From UBA7359 sp041689615 (GTDB taxonomy: Bacteria > Pseudomonadota > Gammaproteobacteria > Eutrophobiales > Eutrophobiaceae), in the NCBI GenBank assembly GCA_041689615.1, contig JBDNFW010000033.1:267707-331706 (forward strand): a DNA stretch of 64,000 bases, written 5' to 3'. The position numbers and the translations under genes were made by a program. Position 1 is the stretch's first letter; the number at the start of each line of letters is the position of its first letter. This document shows positions 27,545 to 36,193 of the stretch, piece by piece. The notes beneath the pieces were generated by a model. That model had not been told where the DNA came from and did no database searches. It worked only from the letters and a program-made list of their open reading frames with translations.

Positions 27545-28804
27545 TTAAAATAAGTCAATTTCACCTTCAGCCATCGAATTTTGAACTGCAGGTCTTTTAT
27601 TAGGAAGACTGGTCAATTCTTCAGCGATTTGATTAATTCTTGATTGCACGTCATTAATCATCTGTTCTGCACGAACGGCATCTTCACATTCTTCTATTTC
27701 ACACACACCTTCAGTAAATTTTTGCATAAACTCTGAAAGCACGTTTATTTTTTCGTCGGCATGAATAACAACTTGCCTGACAATATCTTCAAACTGAAGG
27801 TTCCTGATAGCGACACTTGTTTTGTCTGATATCTCTGTATTAATAACGCCTGCCTGCTCGATTGACTCATCAATAAACGTTTCGAGTAGAGAGAGTGACC
27901 CCATCATCGTATCCACACTCTTTGTGCTTAACATAACCTGTGTCACATCCTCACTAGCAGTATCACCTACCATTTTACTGGCTGTCTGTAGTTTTGATTG
28001 AGCTGATGTAACACAGCTTTTAATTTCATTATTTAAAATGTTCGACGTTATTGAAAGATTTCTAACTTCATCAGCAACGACAGCAAAACCACGACCTGCT
28101 TCTCCAGCTCTTGCAGCTTCAATAGCGGCATTAAGTGCTAATAAATTTGTTTGATCAGCAATTTGTTTAACTTCATCCAGAAATTTAAATATGGTTGCCA
28201 TCTCAGTAGATAAATCATCTATTGATAAAACAACGTCCATGCTGTGTTTACTGTTCTGGATCATTGTATTAACAAATTCCTCAAGAATTCCTGATGTTTT
28301 AGATATAAAACTACCGATACTAACTATCTCTTCTTCAAGCTCTTTCTCACCTTCCGAATGTTTTTTTCCCACCACATGTAATCGGCCTGAAAGTTTACTA
28401 ATCAACTCACCTTGTGATGACACATCACCACTAATCCCGTAAAAACTTTCATTCAAGTTCATTACTGAATTTGAAATAAGATCCCTGACTTGCCCAAGTT
28501 CAGTTTTAATTGAAGTCATGGACTCACCAATGATGTCATTGACTTTTCCTATCAAATTATGAACGGAGTCTTTTGTTTCTTTTTTATTCGAGCTATTGCC
28601 GGAACCCACAGCAACATCACCGATTTGACCCTGTATTTGTTTTTCACGACGCATCACCGTCGATACCCAGGAAACAAGAATAAAAATAGAAATCAGCGAC
28701 TCATGACTCGTATTATCAACTATAGAAAAATAGACCAAAGCACCCCCACTCACTAAAAGAGGAAATATATAATTCTTAAGAGATTTGCTACTCTTAATGA
28801 TCAT
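27545..28804 (-). CDS. Membrane methyl-accepting chemotaxis-type protein
   Basis: This 419-residue protein starts with two closely spaced hydrophobic segments (about 13-47), has no visible periplasmic ligand domain, and contains the receptor signalling tip NLLALNAAIEAARAGEAGRGFAVVADEVRNLS (about 218-250) within long coiled coil. The C-terminus is EGEIDLF, almost the same as the EGDVELF tail of CheD in the neighbouring operon. It probably signals through the nearby CheA/CheW or feeds the STAS/PP2C pair downstream. A FliA-type promoter lies 46-72 bp upstream of the start, and GGAG precedes the ATG. Confidence 0.87.
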   Translation of the reverse strand: MIIKSSKSLKNYIFPLLVSGGALVYFSIVDNTSHESLISIFILVSWVSTVMRREKQIQGQIGDVAVGSGNSSNKKETKDSVHNLIGKVNDIIGESMTSIKTELGQVRDLISNSVMNLNESFYGISGDVSSQGELISKLSGRLHVVGKKHSEGEKELEEEIVSIGSFISKTSGILEEFVNTMIQNSKHSMDVVLSIDDLSTEMATIFKFLDEVKQIADQTNLLALNAAIEAARAGEAGRGFAVVADEVRNLSITSNILNNEIKSCVTSAQSKLQTASKMVGDTASEDVTQVMLSTKSVDTMMGSLSLLETFIDESIEQAGVINTEISDKTSVAIRNLQFEDIVRQVVIHADEKINVLSEFMQKFTEGVCEIEECEDAVRAEQMINDVQSRINQIAEELTSLPNKRPAVQNSMAEGEIDLF

Positions 28805-28814
28805 TAAAAAGCTC

Positions 28815-28833
28815 CATTACATTACATTACATT
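28815..28833. repeat. CATTA tandem repeat in the receptor leader
   Basis: Three full CATTA units and a partial fourth (TGTAA repeats on the coding strand) lie directly upstream of the GGAG ribosome binding site of the receptor gene. The unit length of five could slip during replication and change leader length but not reading frame. Confidence 0.6.
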
Positions 28834-28849
28834 GTCGTTCCATAAAATA

Positions 28850-28876
28850 ATATCGACACAACTCATTAAAACTTTA
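28850..28876 (-). promoter_or_regulatory. FliA (sigma-28) type promoter for the membrane receptor
   Basis: Reading the minus strand, TAAAGTTT is followed by GTCGATAT, with exactly 15 bases between TAAA and GTCGATAT. The flagellar sigma-28 consensus is TAAA-N15-GCCGATAA. The first element is perfect and the second matches six of eight. It lies about 46 bp upstream of the ATG at 28804. Confidence 0.7.
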
Positions 28877-29001
28877 AGGAACTTCGACGTTATTTATACT
28901 TTTTATAGTCCGCCATCACTTATCTTATAATGGTTATTTCACAAACAAACTAAATTTCTATCTTATTGATAAAAATAGATTTATTAGCTATTAATCAGAA
29001 A

Positions 29002-30111
29002 TTAAGCCGCCATGGAAGCGCTTAAAGAAACCAGTCTGTCAACAATCTTATTAAGCGGTAATATGATATCTACAGCGTCGCGTTTTACAGCTTCACCCGG
29101 CATTCCCCAAACAACACTGCTACGCTCATCCTGAGCAATAGTCACTGCGCCTGCTTGTTTCATTTCCAGCATACCTTCGGCACCATCGTCACCCATACCC
29201 GTTAAAATAACACCCATGGCATTTTGCCCAAGTTGATTAGCAACAGAGCGAAACAAAACATTAACCGAAGGCCTATGCCGATTAACAGTCGGACCATCGT
29301 TTAAACGACAAATATAACGAGCACCGCTTTTTTCAACTAACAAGTGTCTGTTTCCAGGTGCAATATAAGCATGTCCTGCTAGTATCTGTTGTCCATCTGT
29401 CGCTTCACAAACTTTCATTGCCGATAAGCTATCCATTCTCAGAGCAAAGCTAGTGCTAAATTTTTCTGGAATATGCTGTGTAATAACAATACCCGGAGAA
29501 GTTGCAGGCATGTCTTCAAGAAGTTCCCTGATAGCTTCAGTGCCACCGGTAGATGCACCGATAGCAATGATTGAATCTGTTAATTTATAGTTTCGTTTTT
29601 TATTATTAAGCTGCAATACCACATCAGCATTATTCTTTCTGGTAACTTCATGCTTTTTAACCCCCTTATTACTCTTCTTCCGTTTTTCAGAACTTGATTT
29701 AACTTGTGCTACCGATGCAACTTTAACTTTTTCGATTAACTCTGTTGCATAGTCCTGTATAGAGTTACCAAAATTTATTTTTGGCTTAGCTATAAAATCG
29801 ACGGCGCCCAATTCCAATGCATCCAGCGTTATCTCTGCTCCCGCTTCAGTTAATGTTGAAACCATTACCACTGGCATCGGTCGTAAACGCATCAAATTAG
29901 CAAGAAAGGTAATACCGTCCATATTAGGCATTTCCACATCCAACGTTAATACATCCGGCTTTAACTGCTTAATCTTATCTCTTGCCATTATTGGATCAGC
30001 CGCAGTACCAACAACGTCTATTCCCTTGTCTGAATTGAGGATCTCAGTCAACATTTTTCTAACCAGTGCTGAGTCATCGATTATTAATACTTTAATTTTT
30101 TCAATTGACAT
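29002..30111 (-). CDS. cheB: Chemotaxis methylesterase/deamidase CheB
   Basis: This 369-residue protein has an N-terminal receiver (about 5-125, phosphoacceptor D58 in LTLDVEMPNMDG) and a C-terminal methylesterase domain (about 175-365) with the catalytic Ser in IGASTGGTEAI, His in ITQHIPEKFS and Asp in GMGDDGAEGML. The linker is Lys-rich. It removes methyl groups from receptors and completes the adaptation pair with CheR, encoded in the same operon. It is the last gene of the main che block, after cheD. Confidence 0.95.
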   Translation of the reverse strand: MSIEKIKVLIIDDSALVRKMLTEILNSDKGIDVVGTAADPIMARDKIKQLKPDVLTLDVEMPNMDGITFLANLMRLRPMPVVMVSTLTEAGAEITLDALELGAVDFIAKPKINFGNSIQDYATELIEKVKVASVAQVKSSSEKRKKSNKGVKKHEVTRKNNADVVLQLNNKKRNYKLTDSIIAIGASTGGTEAIRELLEDMPATSPGIVITQHIPEKFSTSFALRMDSLSAMKVCEATDGQQILAGHAYIAPGNRHLLVEKSGARYICRLNDGPTVNRHRPSVNVLFRSVANQLGQNAMGVILTGMGDDGAEGMLEMKQAGAVTIAQDERSSVVWGMPGEAVKRDAVDIILPLNKIVDRLVSLSASMAA

Positions 30112-30131
30112 GTTTACCTACATTGAGTTTA

Positions 30132-30800
30132 TTAAAATAATTCTACATCACCTTCAATCTTGTCTTCTTCTAAATGTTTCTTATAGTCTTGCTCACGCAT
30201 GACCACAGTATCATTATTCATGGATCGTAATTTTTTAACCTGAAGTTTTCCTGTTTTTGGAAAATAACGCACTTTGCGTGGACAAACATCACCGACATCC
30301 TCACTCGCAATATCGTAACCTTCCATTTCCAAATATTTTTTTATGAATGAAATGTTCTTACCACCAATATCATTCATTTTTGCCATGATCCTGCCTCCGC
30401 CAGTAATCTTAATTTCAAAATTATTTTTCCTGCCACCATTTTTTAATAAGTCGTTAACAAGATGTTCCATCGCATCTGAACCATAACGTGCTGCTTTATC
30501 TATTTTGTTATATTTCCAGCTGTCATCACCTTTCATATTATTCTCCGGCAACATAAAATGGTTCATACCACCGATACCCAATTTAGCATCACGAATACAA
30601 ACTGAAATACAAGAACCCAATACGGTCGCAATTATTTCATTTGAACTTGTAACATAGAATTCACCAGGAAGAATTTTGACCATCTCCATATTCATCTGTC
30701 GACACCAAAAACGGTTTATGTTTTCAAAACCCGGTAAGACTTGATTAGATTGATTATTTATTGAATGTATTCCATTCGTTTTTGAAGAAGATTTATTCAT
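30132..30800 (-). CDS. cheD: Chemoreceptor glutamine deamidase CheD
   Basis: CheD deamidates receptor glutamines. The 222 residues include the catalytic Cys in VLGSCISVCI, His in GGMNHFMLPE and the downstream KITGGGRIMAKM segment. An N-terminal extension of about 35 residues precedes the domain. The C-terminus EGDVELF resembles the EGEIDLF end of the membrane receptor at 27545-28804, suggesting a common docking tail. It lies between cheR and cheB, as in Pseudomonas Che2/F7 type loci. Confidence 0.93.
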   Translation of the reverse strand: MNKSSSKTNGIHSINNQSNQVLPGFENINRFWCRQMNMEMVKILPGEFYVTSSNEIIATVLGSCISVCIRDAKLGIGGMNHFMLPENNMKGDDSWKYNKIDKAARYGSDAMEHLVNDLLKNGGRKNNFEIKITGGGRIMAKMNDIGGKNISFIKKYLEMEGYDIASEDVGDVCPRKVRYFPKTGKLQVKKLRSMNNDTVVMREQDYKKHLEEDKIEGDVELF

Positions 30801-30818
30801 AAATAATATCTCTTTAAA

Positions 30819-31658
30819 TCAGGCTGCCTTCTGGTGTATGGTCTTTCCTATCAGCGTAAATCTATCAGTTACTTTATAAAGGCTTTCTGAATGACCAATA
30901 AACATATGTGCGTCTTCTTTAAGTTTGTTTGCAAATTTCTCAAACAAAACACGTTGTGTATCTTTATTAAAGTAAATCACTACGTTTCGACAAAACAAAA
31001 CATCAAATTGGCCTTGCATTGGCCAATCTCCCATCAAATTTAACTCTTTAAAAGTGATTAATTCTCTGAGTTTCGGACTAACTTTTACTTCACTAGATTC
31101 ACATTCAATTCCTGGTTTTGAGAACCATTTATTAAAACGCTCCTTACTTACACCGCTAATTTTATCTTTTAGATAGATACCTTGACTGGCTTTAGAAAGA
31201 ACATTGGTATCGATATCGGTTGCCAATATTTTAACGTCCCAACTATTAATATTTGGAATGGATTCGAGCAAGGTCATCGCAATCGTGTAAGGCTCTTCAC
31301 CGGTAGAACAACCGGCAGACCATATTCGTATTTGTTTTTCTCGTTTTCGCTGTTGTAATAAATATTTAACGACGGTATCGCCTAAATATTCAAAATGATG
31401 TGCCTCACGATAAAAACTGGTTAAGTTGGTGGTAATTGAATTAACAAACTCAACCAGCTCACCTTCCGGATTATTTTTAAGTAAATGACAATATTGATCA
31501 AAATTATCAAGATCGAGTTTCCTTACACGTCGCGCCAATCGACCATAGACAAGATCTCTTTTCTTTTCGGTAAGAGCAATACCCGTTTTTTCCAAAACCA
31601 TTTTAATAAGCCAGTTAAAATGCTTATCAGTAAACTTAAATTCACGTCTGGATTCCAT
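30819..31658 (-). CDS. cheR: Chemoreceptor methyltransferase CheR
   Basis: CheR transfers methyl groups from S-adenosylmethionine to receptor glutamates. The 279 residues hold the N-terminal helical domain and the SAM-binding Rossmann part with IWSAGCSTGEEPYTIAM, ILATDIDTNVL and DVLFCRNVVIYF. I chose the ATG at 31658, which has GGGGAT five bases upstream, over the in-frame TTG at 31670. The neighbouring receptor ends in a xWxxF pentapeptide, the kind of tail known to bind CheR. Confidence 0.94.
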   Translation of the reverse strand: MESRREFKFTDKHFNWLIKMVLEKTGIALTEKKRDLVYGRLARRVRKLDLDNFDQYCHLLKNNPEGELVEFVNSITTNLTSFYREAHHFEYLGDTVVKYLLQQRKREKQIRIWSAGCSTGEEPYTIAMTLLESIPNINSWDVKILATDIDTNVLSKASQGIYLKDKISGVSKERFNKWFSKPGIECESSEVKVSPKLRELITFKELNLMGDWPMQGQFDVLFCRNVVIYFNKDTQRVLFEKFANKLKEDAHMFIGHSESLYKVTDRFTLIGKTIHQKAA

Positions 31659-31696
31659 CTTTATCCCCAAGAGGAAGATGTGTTAAACAATCTTTC

Positions 31697-32125
31697 TTAT
31701 GCTGCTATCGAAGGAAGGTTTACAATATCTTTCATACCTAGTAATTCTACTGCGTGACAAAAAGCCTCACTGGGTTTATCCCAGATAACCTTTTTGCCTC
31801 CCTCTATAGCGAACAAATAGAACCCCAATAATAATTGCAAGGCTGCTGTATCAACTTTCTCTACCTGATCTGATTCGAATACCAACTCAGTTTCATCAGG
31901 ACTAATATTATTTAACTCCTCCATTAATTCTGCGATGTCTCTAATAGTAATGGAGCTTTGCAGCTTAATTAAATAGGGAGCATTTCCTTTCTCTTCAACA
32001 ACACTATCTCCTGTTGTCACCGCCTCTATATTCTCATTAAGCACTGAGATTTTTTCTTCTTCGCTTAACCATGCAAGAGGATCAACACCAATCAAATTCG
32101 TTTTATCTTTTGTTTTATCATTCAT
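31697..32125 (-). CDS. STAS-domain protein in the chemosensory operon
   Basis: From the ATG at 32125 (AGGA eight bases upstream) this is 142 residues; an in-frame ATG at 32155 would overlap parA and add ten. The C-terminal half has the STAS pattern, with VEKVDTAALQLLLGF where SpoIIAA-like proteins have D-S-S, so Thr stands at the phosphosite region. The N-terminal 45 residues are acidic and not recognised. It lies between parA and cheR. A scaffold or switch role in the array is possible; function unknown. Confidence 0.78.
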   Translation of the reverse strand: MNDKTKDKTNLIGVDPLAWLSEEEKISVLNENIEAVTTGDSVVEEKGNAPYLIKLQSSITIRDIAELMEELNNISPDETELVFESDQVEKVDTAALQLLLGFYLFAIEGGKKVIWDKPSEAFCHAVELLGMKDIVNLPSIAA

Positions 32126-32138
32126 AGTTTTATCCTGT

Positions 32139-32891
32139 TTATATCGTTCGTCCATGTGCTAAATCCAGCGCTAATGATCCATAATCAGCAGCACCATTAC
32201 TATTTTTCCTGTATTCAAATATAGTCTTTCCAAAACTGGGACATTCAGCAAGAGCCGCCGCTTCACGTATCCGGGTAGCGAGAACCTGTTTAGGGAAATA
32301 TTGTTTCAACGTATCCATCACTTGTTGTGGTAATCGACGGCGTGTATTAAATCGTGTCATAACAAACGATTCATGGATCTTATGCCCAAGTTTTTCAAAA
32401 TTTTTGAATGTCCCTATCAGGTAAGATAAACCTTGCAAGGAGAGGTAATCACCCGCTACCGGAATCAAAGCTTCGTTAGTGGAGAAAAGTGCATTTATGA
32501 CAAGCAAACCAGAAGCAGGTGGACAATCAATCAACACATAATCCTGATCCTGAAAACGACCTTTCATGGCATCTCGTAATAAAGTACCGCGTTTAATACC
32601 TCGCATCGCTTTATATTCAAGACTTCCTAACTCAGGCCCTGAAGGTATGAGTGATAAACCAGGCCGTACTTGTTTGACACAGTCCTCGATCGGATATTCA
32701 TCCAGCAACACTGAGTCGAGCCCAGGATTTTGCAAATAATCTTCACCCAAACTCGTCGTCAAATGTCCCTGTGGGTCAAGATCGATGACTGTGACCTTGT
32801 GTTGGTTCAAAACAAGAGCGTGAGCTAAATTCGCTGTCGTCGTTGTTTTACCAACACCGCCCTTTTGGTTGATAACTGCTATTGTGCGCAT
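32139..32891 (-). CDS. ParA-family ATPase of the chemosensory cluster
   Basis: This 250-residue protein shows the deviant Walker A motif QKGGVGKTTTTANLAHAL, the switch region DLDPQGHLTTSLG and DYVLIDCPP. ParA/MinD-type ATPases encoded in che operons (PpfA of Rhodobacter, ParC of Vibrio) place and partition chemoreceptor arrays. The position here, directly after a receptor that appears cytoplasmic, fits that role. It could not be a plasmid or chromosome ParA by context, because no parB or origin is nearby. Confidence 0.88.
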   Translation of the reverse strand: MRTIAVINQKGGVGKTTTTANLAHALVLNQHKVTVIDLDPQGHLTTSLGEDYLQNPGLDSVLLDEYPIEDCVKQVRPGLSLIPSGPELGSLEYKAMRGIKRGTLLRDAMKGRFQDQDYVLIDCPPASGLLVINALFSTNEALIPVAGDYLSLQGLSYLIGTFKNFEKLGHKIHESFVMTRFNTRRRLPQQVMDTLKQYFPKQVLATRIREAAALAECPSFGKTIFEYRKNSNGAADYGSLALDLAHGRTI

Positions 32892-32966
32892 AAGTTCCCT
32901 CCATGCTGTTGTCCACTAAAGACAAACCTCTACCCAAAGCTTCTAGGGAAATTTCCAGAAACTATC

Positions 32967-35900
32967 CTAGAACTCATCCCACTCACTATCGCTACCAGCA
33001 CCGGCGGCTTTGGATTGTACTTTAGCCGCTGATTTCTTAGGTTGTGATTTTTCTGGAGTCCATGGTCGTTCATCTCTACTACGGCGTTCACCTGCAGCTG
33101 CTGTGCTACCGCCTGTTGAATTATTTCCTGTATTGAAAAATGATATCAACTCAGTTAAACCTTTGGCCTGCTCATCCATGGATTCACTAGCCGCTGCCGC
33201 TTCTTCAACCAATGATGCGTTTTGTTGCGTCATCTCGTCCATTTGCGCTATGGCTTTATTAATCTGGTCTATACCGGTTGATTGCTCACTACTGGCTGCA
33301 GCTATCTCGGCAATGATATCGTTAACTTTTTGCACTGAATCAACAATTTGTCCTAAGTTGGTACCGGATTCATTAACAAGTTTTGAACCTTCTTCAACTT
33401 TCTGTACGCTATCATTAATCAGTGTCTTGATTTCCTTAGCAGCTCCGGCACTACGTTGAGCCAGATTTCGAACTTCGGCAGCAACAACCGCAAAGCCTCG
33501 ACCCTGTTCACCTGCTCGGGCTGCTTCAACTGCGGCATTTAAAGCCAACAAATTAGTCTGGAAAGCAATCTCATCAATAACACCTATGATATCTGCAATC
33601 TTCTTGCTCGCCTGATTGATTTCACTCATTGCGGCAATCGCATCAGTCACTACAGCTCCACCTTTTTCAGCTTCAGTTCGTGCGCCCGCAGCCAATTGAT
33701 TTGCCTGCTGTGCATTGTCTGCATTTTGTTTCACTGTGCCAGTTAGCTCTTCAATACTGGAGGCTGTTTCTTCTAACGAAGACGCCTGCTCTTCAGTACG
33801 TTGACTTAGATCCAGGTTGCCCTGTGCAATTTCATTCGCAGAAGTATTAATAGAGCTTGCACTTTCACGAATCTCACCTACCATTTTCATTAGATTGGAA
33901 ATTGAAGTATTCACCGCACCTTGCATCGTCAAGAACTGACCTTCGAATTCACCATTCATCGTCTGTGTTAAATCACCATCAGACAAACTTTCAATAACAC
34001 GAGTTGACTCATTGATAGGCACAACAACTGCATCCATCAAATTGTTAATCGATGAAGCCAATCTCTTTGTAAAACCGGAAAAGTCATCGACTTCAAGTCG
34101 AGTACCCAATTCACCATTAGTTGCAGCATTGATAAGATTTTCTATTTGTCGCTCTGCATTTTTTTCCTCAGTAATATCACGCCATTCAACCATGTTGCCC
34201 ATGTAGTTGCCTTCGGGATCTGTAATGGCAGTGGCATTCAATCCAAACTCCATGCCACCTACTTTTATTTCAGCATTGGCAGGCAAACTAGCCACATCAC
34301 CTAACAAACGTCGTTGATGTGCCGGATTTTTATGAAACTGATCTATACATTCGCCTACCAACTTATCAACATTCAGACTAGGCCAGATAGAACGTAATTC
34401 AGTTTGTCGATTTCTTAACATTTCAACAACAGCAGGGTTAACATAAGTGATATTCAAATCCTCATCACAAAGCATCAAGTTAGCCTGTGCGCCATCAACA
34501 GCCGATTGCAAACGTGCCACTTCAAGATCACGTTGACGCATTGCAGTCACGTCTTCCCATTCCAGTGTTGTACCGATGTAAGTACCGTTCAGATCCATTT
34601 GTGCTGAAACCACCAGTTTGAACTTGAGATCAAGAATTTCAATATCGGTTGTGTAAGGTAGGTTCTTTGGATCATCTAATAATTTACGTTGATGCGCTGG
34701 GTTTTTATGAAACACATCGATACACGTACCCATAACATTGTTTGCATCAAAACCAGGCCAATTCTCAGCGAATTTAGCCTGATGTTTTGCCAATAATGCG
34801 TTAGTTGATTCATTAACATAAGTAATGATGAAATCACGGTCGATCATGATCATTGGTGATTGCGCACCATCAACAGCGACTTGTAAGCGAGCTGAGGCTA
34901 TTTGTTGTTGACGTAATGCGGTACCATCAGTTGCATATTTGACAACTTTAAAAGTATTTCCATTCATATCAAAAACGGCGTTGTAACTTGCATTGAGCCA
35001 AAGCTCTTCACCTTTCTTATTTAAACGTTTGAATTGACCGCTCTGTGATTCGCCGTTACTTAACTTTTTCCAAAAATCCTTGTATTCCTGACTTCCTGCA
35101 TAGGTAGCATCAACAAACATACTGTGATGTTTTCCTTTGATCTCTTCTAACGTGTAACCAACTGCATTAGTAAAATTTTCATTCGCAGTAATAATCGTAC
35201 CATCGAGATTAAACTCGATCGCTGCTTGAGTTTTACTTATAGCGTCCAACTTTCCTGAAAAATCGGCATACTCAAGTTTTTGAGCGGTCACGTCAGTCGC
35301 AAACTTCACAACTTTATAAGCCTTTCCATCTTTAAAGACTGGGTTGTAAGAGGCATTAATCCAGATTTCTTTACCACCCTTTCCGATACGTTTGTATTCA
35401 CCGGCATCGAACTCACCACGATTCAGTTTTTCCCAGAATTGTTTGTATTCCGGACTTGCTGCATAAGTAGGCTCAACAAACATACTGTGATGCTTACCTT
35501 GAATCTCTTCCAAACTATAATCTATGACATTTAGAAAATTTTCATTCGCTGTGATGACTGTACCATCCAGATTGAATTCAATCGTTCCCTGTACCTTATC
35601 TATTGCGGTAATCTTGCCCAACAACTCTTCATGTTGTTTTTTAAGACTATCCAATTCTTGTTTCAATGTTTCGTTGTTATCTAAATTATCCATTTTTTGA
35701 TCCTCTTCTTTCATTTCTTCATTTCCCGAATTTTCGTATGCACCCAACATTGCTGATGCGACCGTGTTTAAAGCATTTGTCCAGGCCTGTTTAACATCAT
35801 CGGTCCACAGGTCTCCTGCAAATTCACTCATTACTTCAAGTAATACTTCTGCTACTGCCGGATACTGCTCGGCAACAACACCATATTTCTGATGATTCTT

Positions 35901-36149
35901 TCCCAGATTACTTAGGGCTGGCCCTAATACATCGGGCTTACGAATGTTATTAACTACCAGCGCCAATCCGGACAAGAGTTTCTTTTCTTGCTCTTTCTGA
36001 TCAACATTGGCAAACATCGGTTTCACATCCGGGTAGCGTGAAAACAATTCACTGTAGAATTTTTCTACCAATGCCTCACCCTGAGGTGCAAGTTTGGCAA
36101 AGGTGTCTTCGACTAATTTAATCTGTCTTTGGGTCAGCTTTTTGCTCAT
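32967..36149 (-). CDS. Globin-PAS4-HAMP-MCP soluble chemoreceptor
   Basis: This 1060-residue chemoreceptor has no membrane helix. Domains: globin (1-140, likely proximal His86 in LGKNHQKYG); coiled linker (about 150-185); two Aer-like PAS domains (about 185-295 and 300-415); two further PAS domains (about 415-540 and 540-660), each ending in a W-x-D-[IV]-T type motif; a HAMP-like segment (IESLSDGDLTQTM, about 700-760); and an MCP signalling domain with tip AAVEAARAGEQGRGFAVVAAEV near 880. The last five residues EWDEF match the xWxxF tail that tethers CheR/CheB. It should sense O2, NO or redox state and signal through CheA/CheW next door. Pseudomonas Aer2/McpB, the F7 receptor, is the closest functional analogue, but its haem is in a PAS domain. 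Confidence 0.9.
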   Translation of the reverse strand: MSKKLTQRQIKLVEDTFAKLAPQGEALVEKFYSELFSRYPDVKPMFANVDQKEQEKKLLSGLALVVNNIRKPDVLGPALSNLGKNHQKYGVVAEQYPAVAEVLLEVMSEFAGDLWTDDVKQAWTNALNTVASAMLGAYENSGNEEMKEEDQKMDNLDNNETLKQELDSLKKQHEELLGKITAIDKVQGTIEFNLDGTVITANENFLNVIDYSLEEIQGKHHSMFVEPTYAASPEYKQFWEKLNRGEFDAGEYKRIGKGGKEIWINASYNPVFKDGKAYKVVKFATDVTAQKLEYADFSGKLDAISKTQAAIEFNLDGTIITANENFTNAVGYTLEEIKGKHHSMFVDATYAGSQEYKDFWKKLSNGESQSGQFKRLNKKGEELWLNASYNAVFDMNGNTFKVVKYATDGTALRQQQIASARLQVAVDGAQSPMIMIDRDFIITYVNESTNALLAKHQAKFAENWPGFDANNVMGTCIDVFHKNPAHQRKLLDDPKNLPYTTDIEILDLKFKLVVSAQMDLNGTYIGTTLEWEDVTAMRQRDLEVARLQSAVDGAQANLMLCDEDLNITYVNPAVVEMLRNRQTELRSIWPSLNVDKLVGECIDQFHKNPAHQRRLLGDVASLPANAEIKVGGMEFGLNATAITDPEGNYMGNMVEWRDITEEKNAERQIENLINAATNGELGTRLEVDDFSGFTKRLASSINNLMDAVVVPINESTRVIESLSDGDLTQTMNGEFEGQFLTMQGAVNTSISNLMKMVGEIRESASSINTSANEIAQGNLDLSQRTEEQASSLEETASSIEELTGTVKQNADNAQQANQLAAGARTEAEKGGAVVTDAIAAMSEINQASKKIADIIGVIDEIAFQTNLLALNAAVEAARAGEQGRGFAVVAAEVRNLAQRSAGAAKEIKTLINDSVQKVEEGSKLVNESGTNLGQIVDSVQKVNDIIAEIAAASSEQSTGIDQINKAIAQMDEMTQQNASLVEEAAAASESMDEQAKGLTELISFFNTGNNSTGGSTAAAGERRSRDERPWTPEKSQPKKSAAKVQSKAAGAGSDSEWDEF

Positions 36150-36193
36150 ATCAATATCCTTGGCATACTATAAAATAACCATTTTTAAATTAA

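Noticed and set aside
32139..32891. ParA as chromosome or plasmid partition protein
   Set aside because: No ParB gene or parS-like sites are near, and all neighbours are chemosensory genes.
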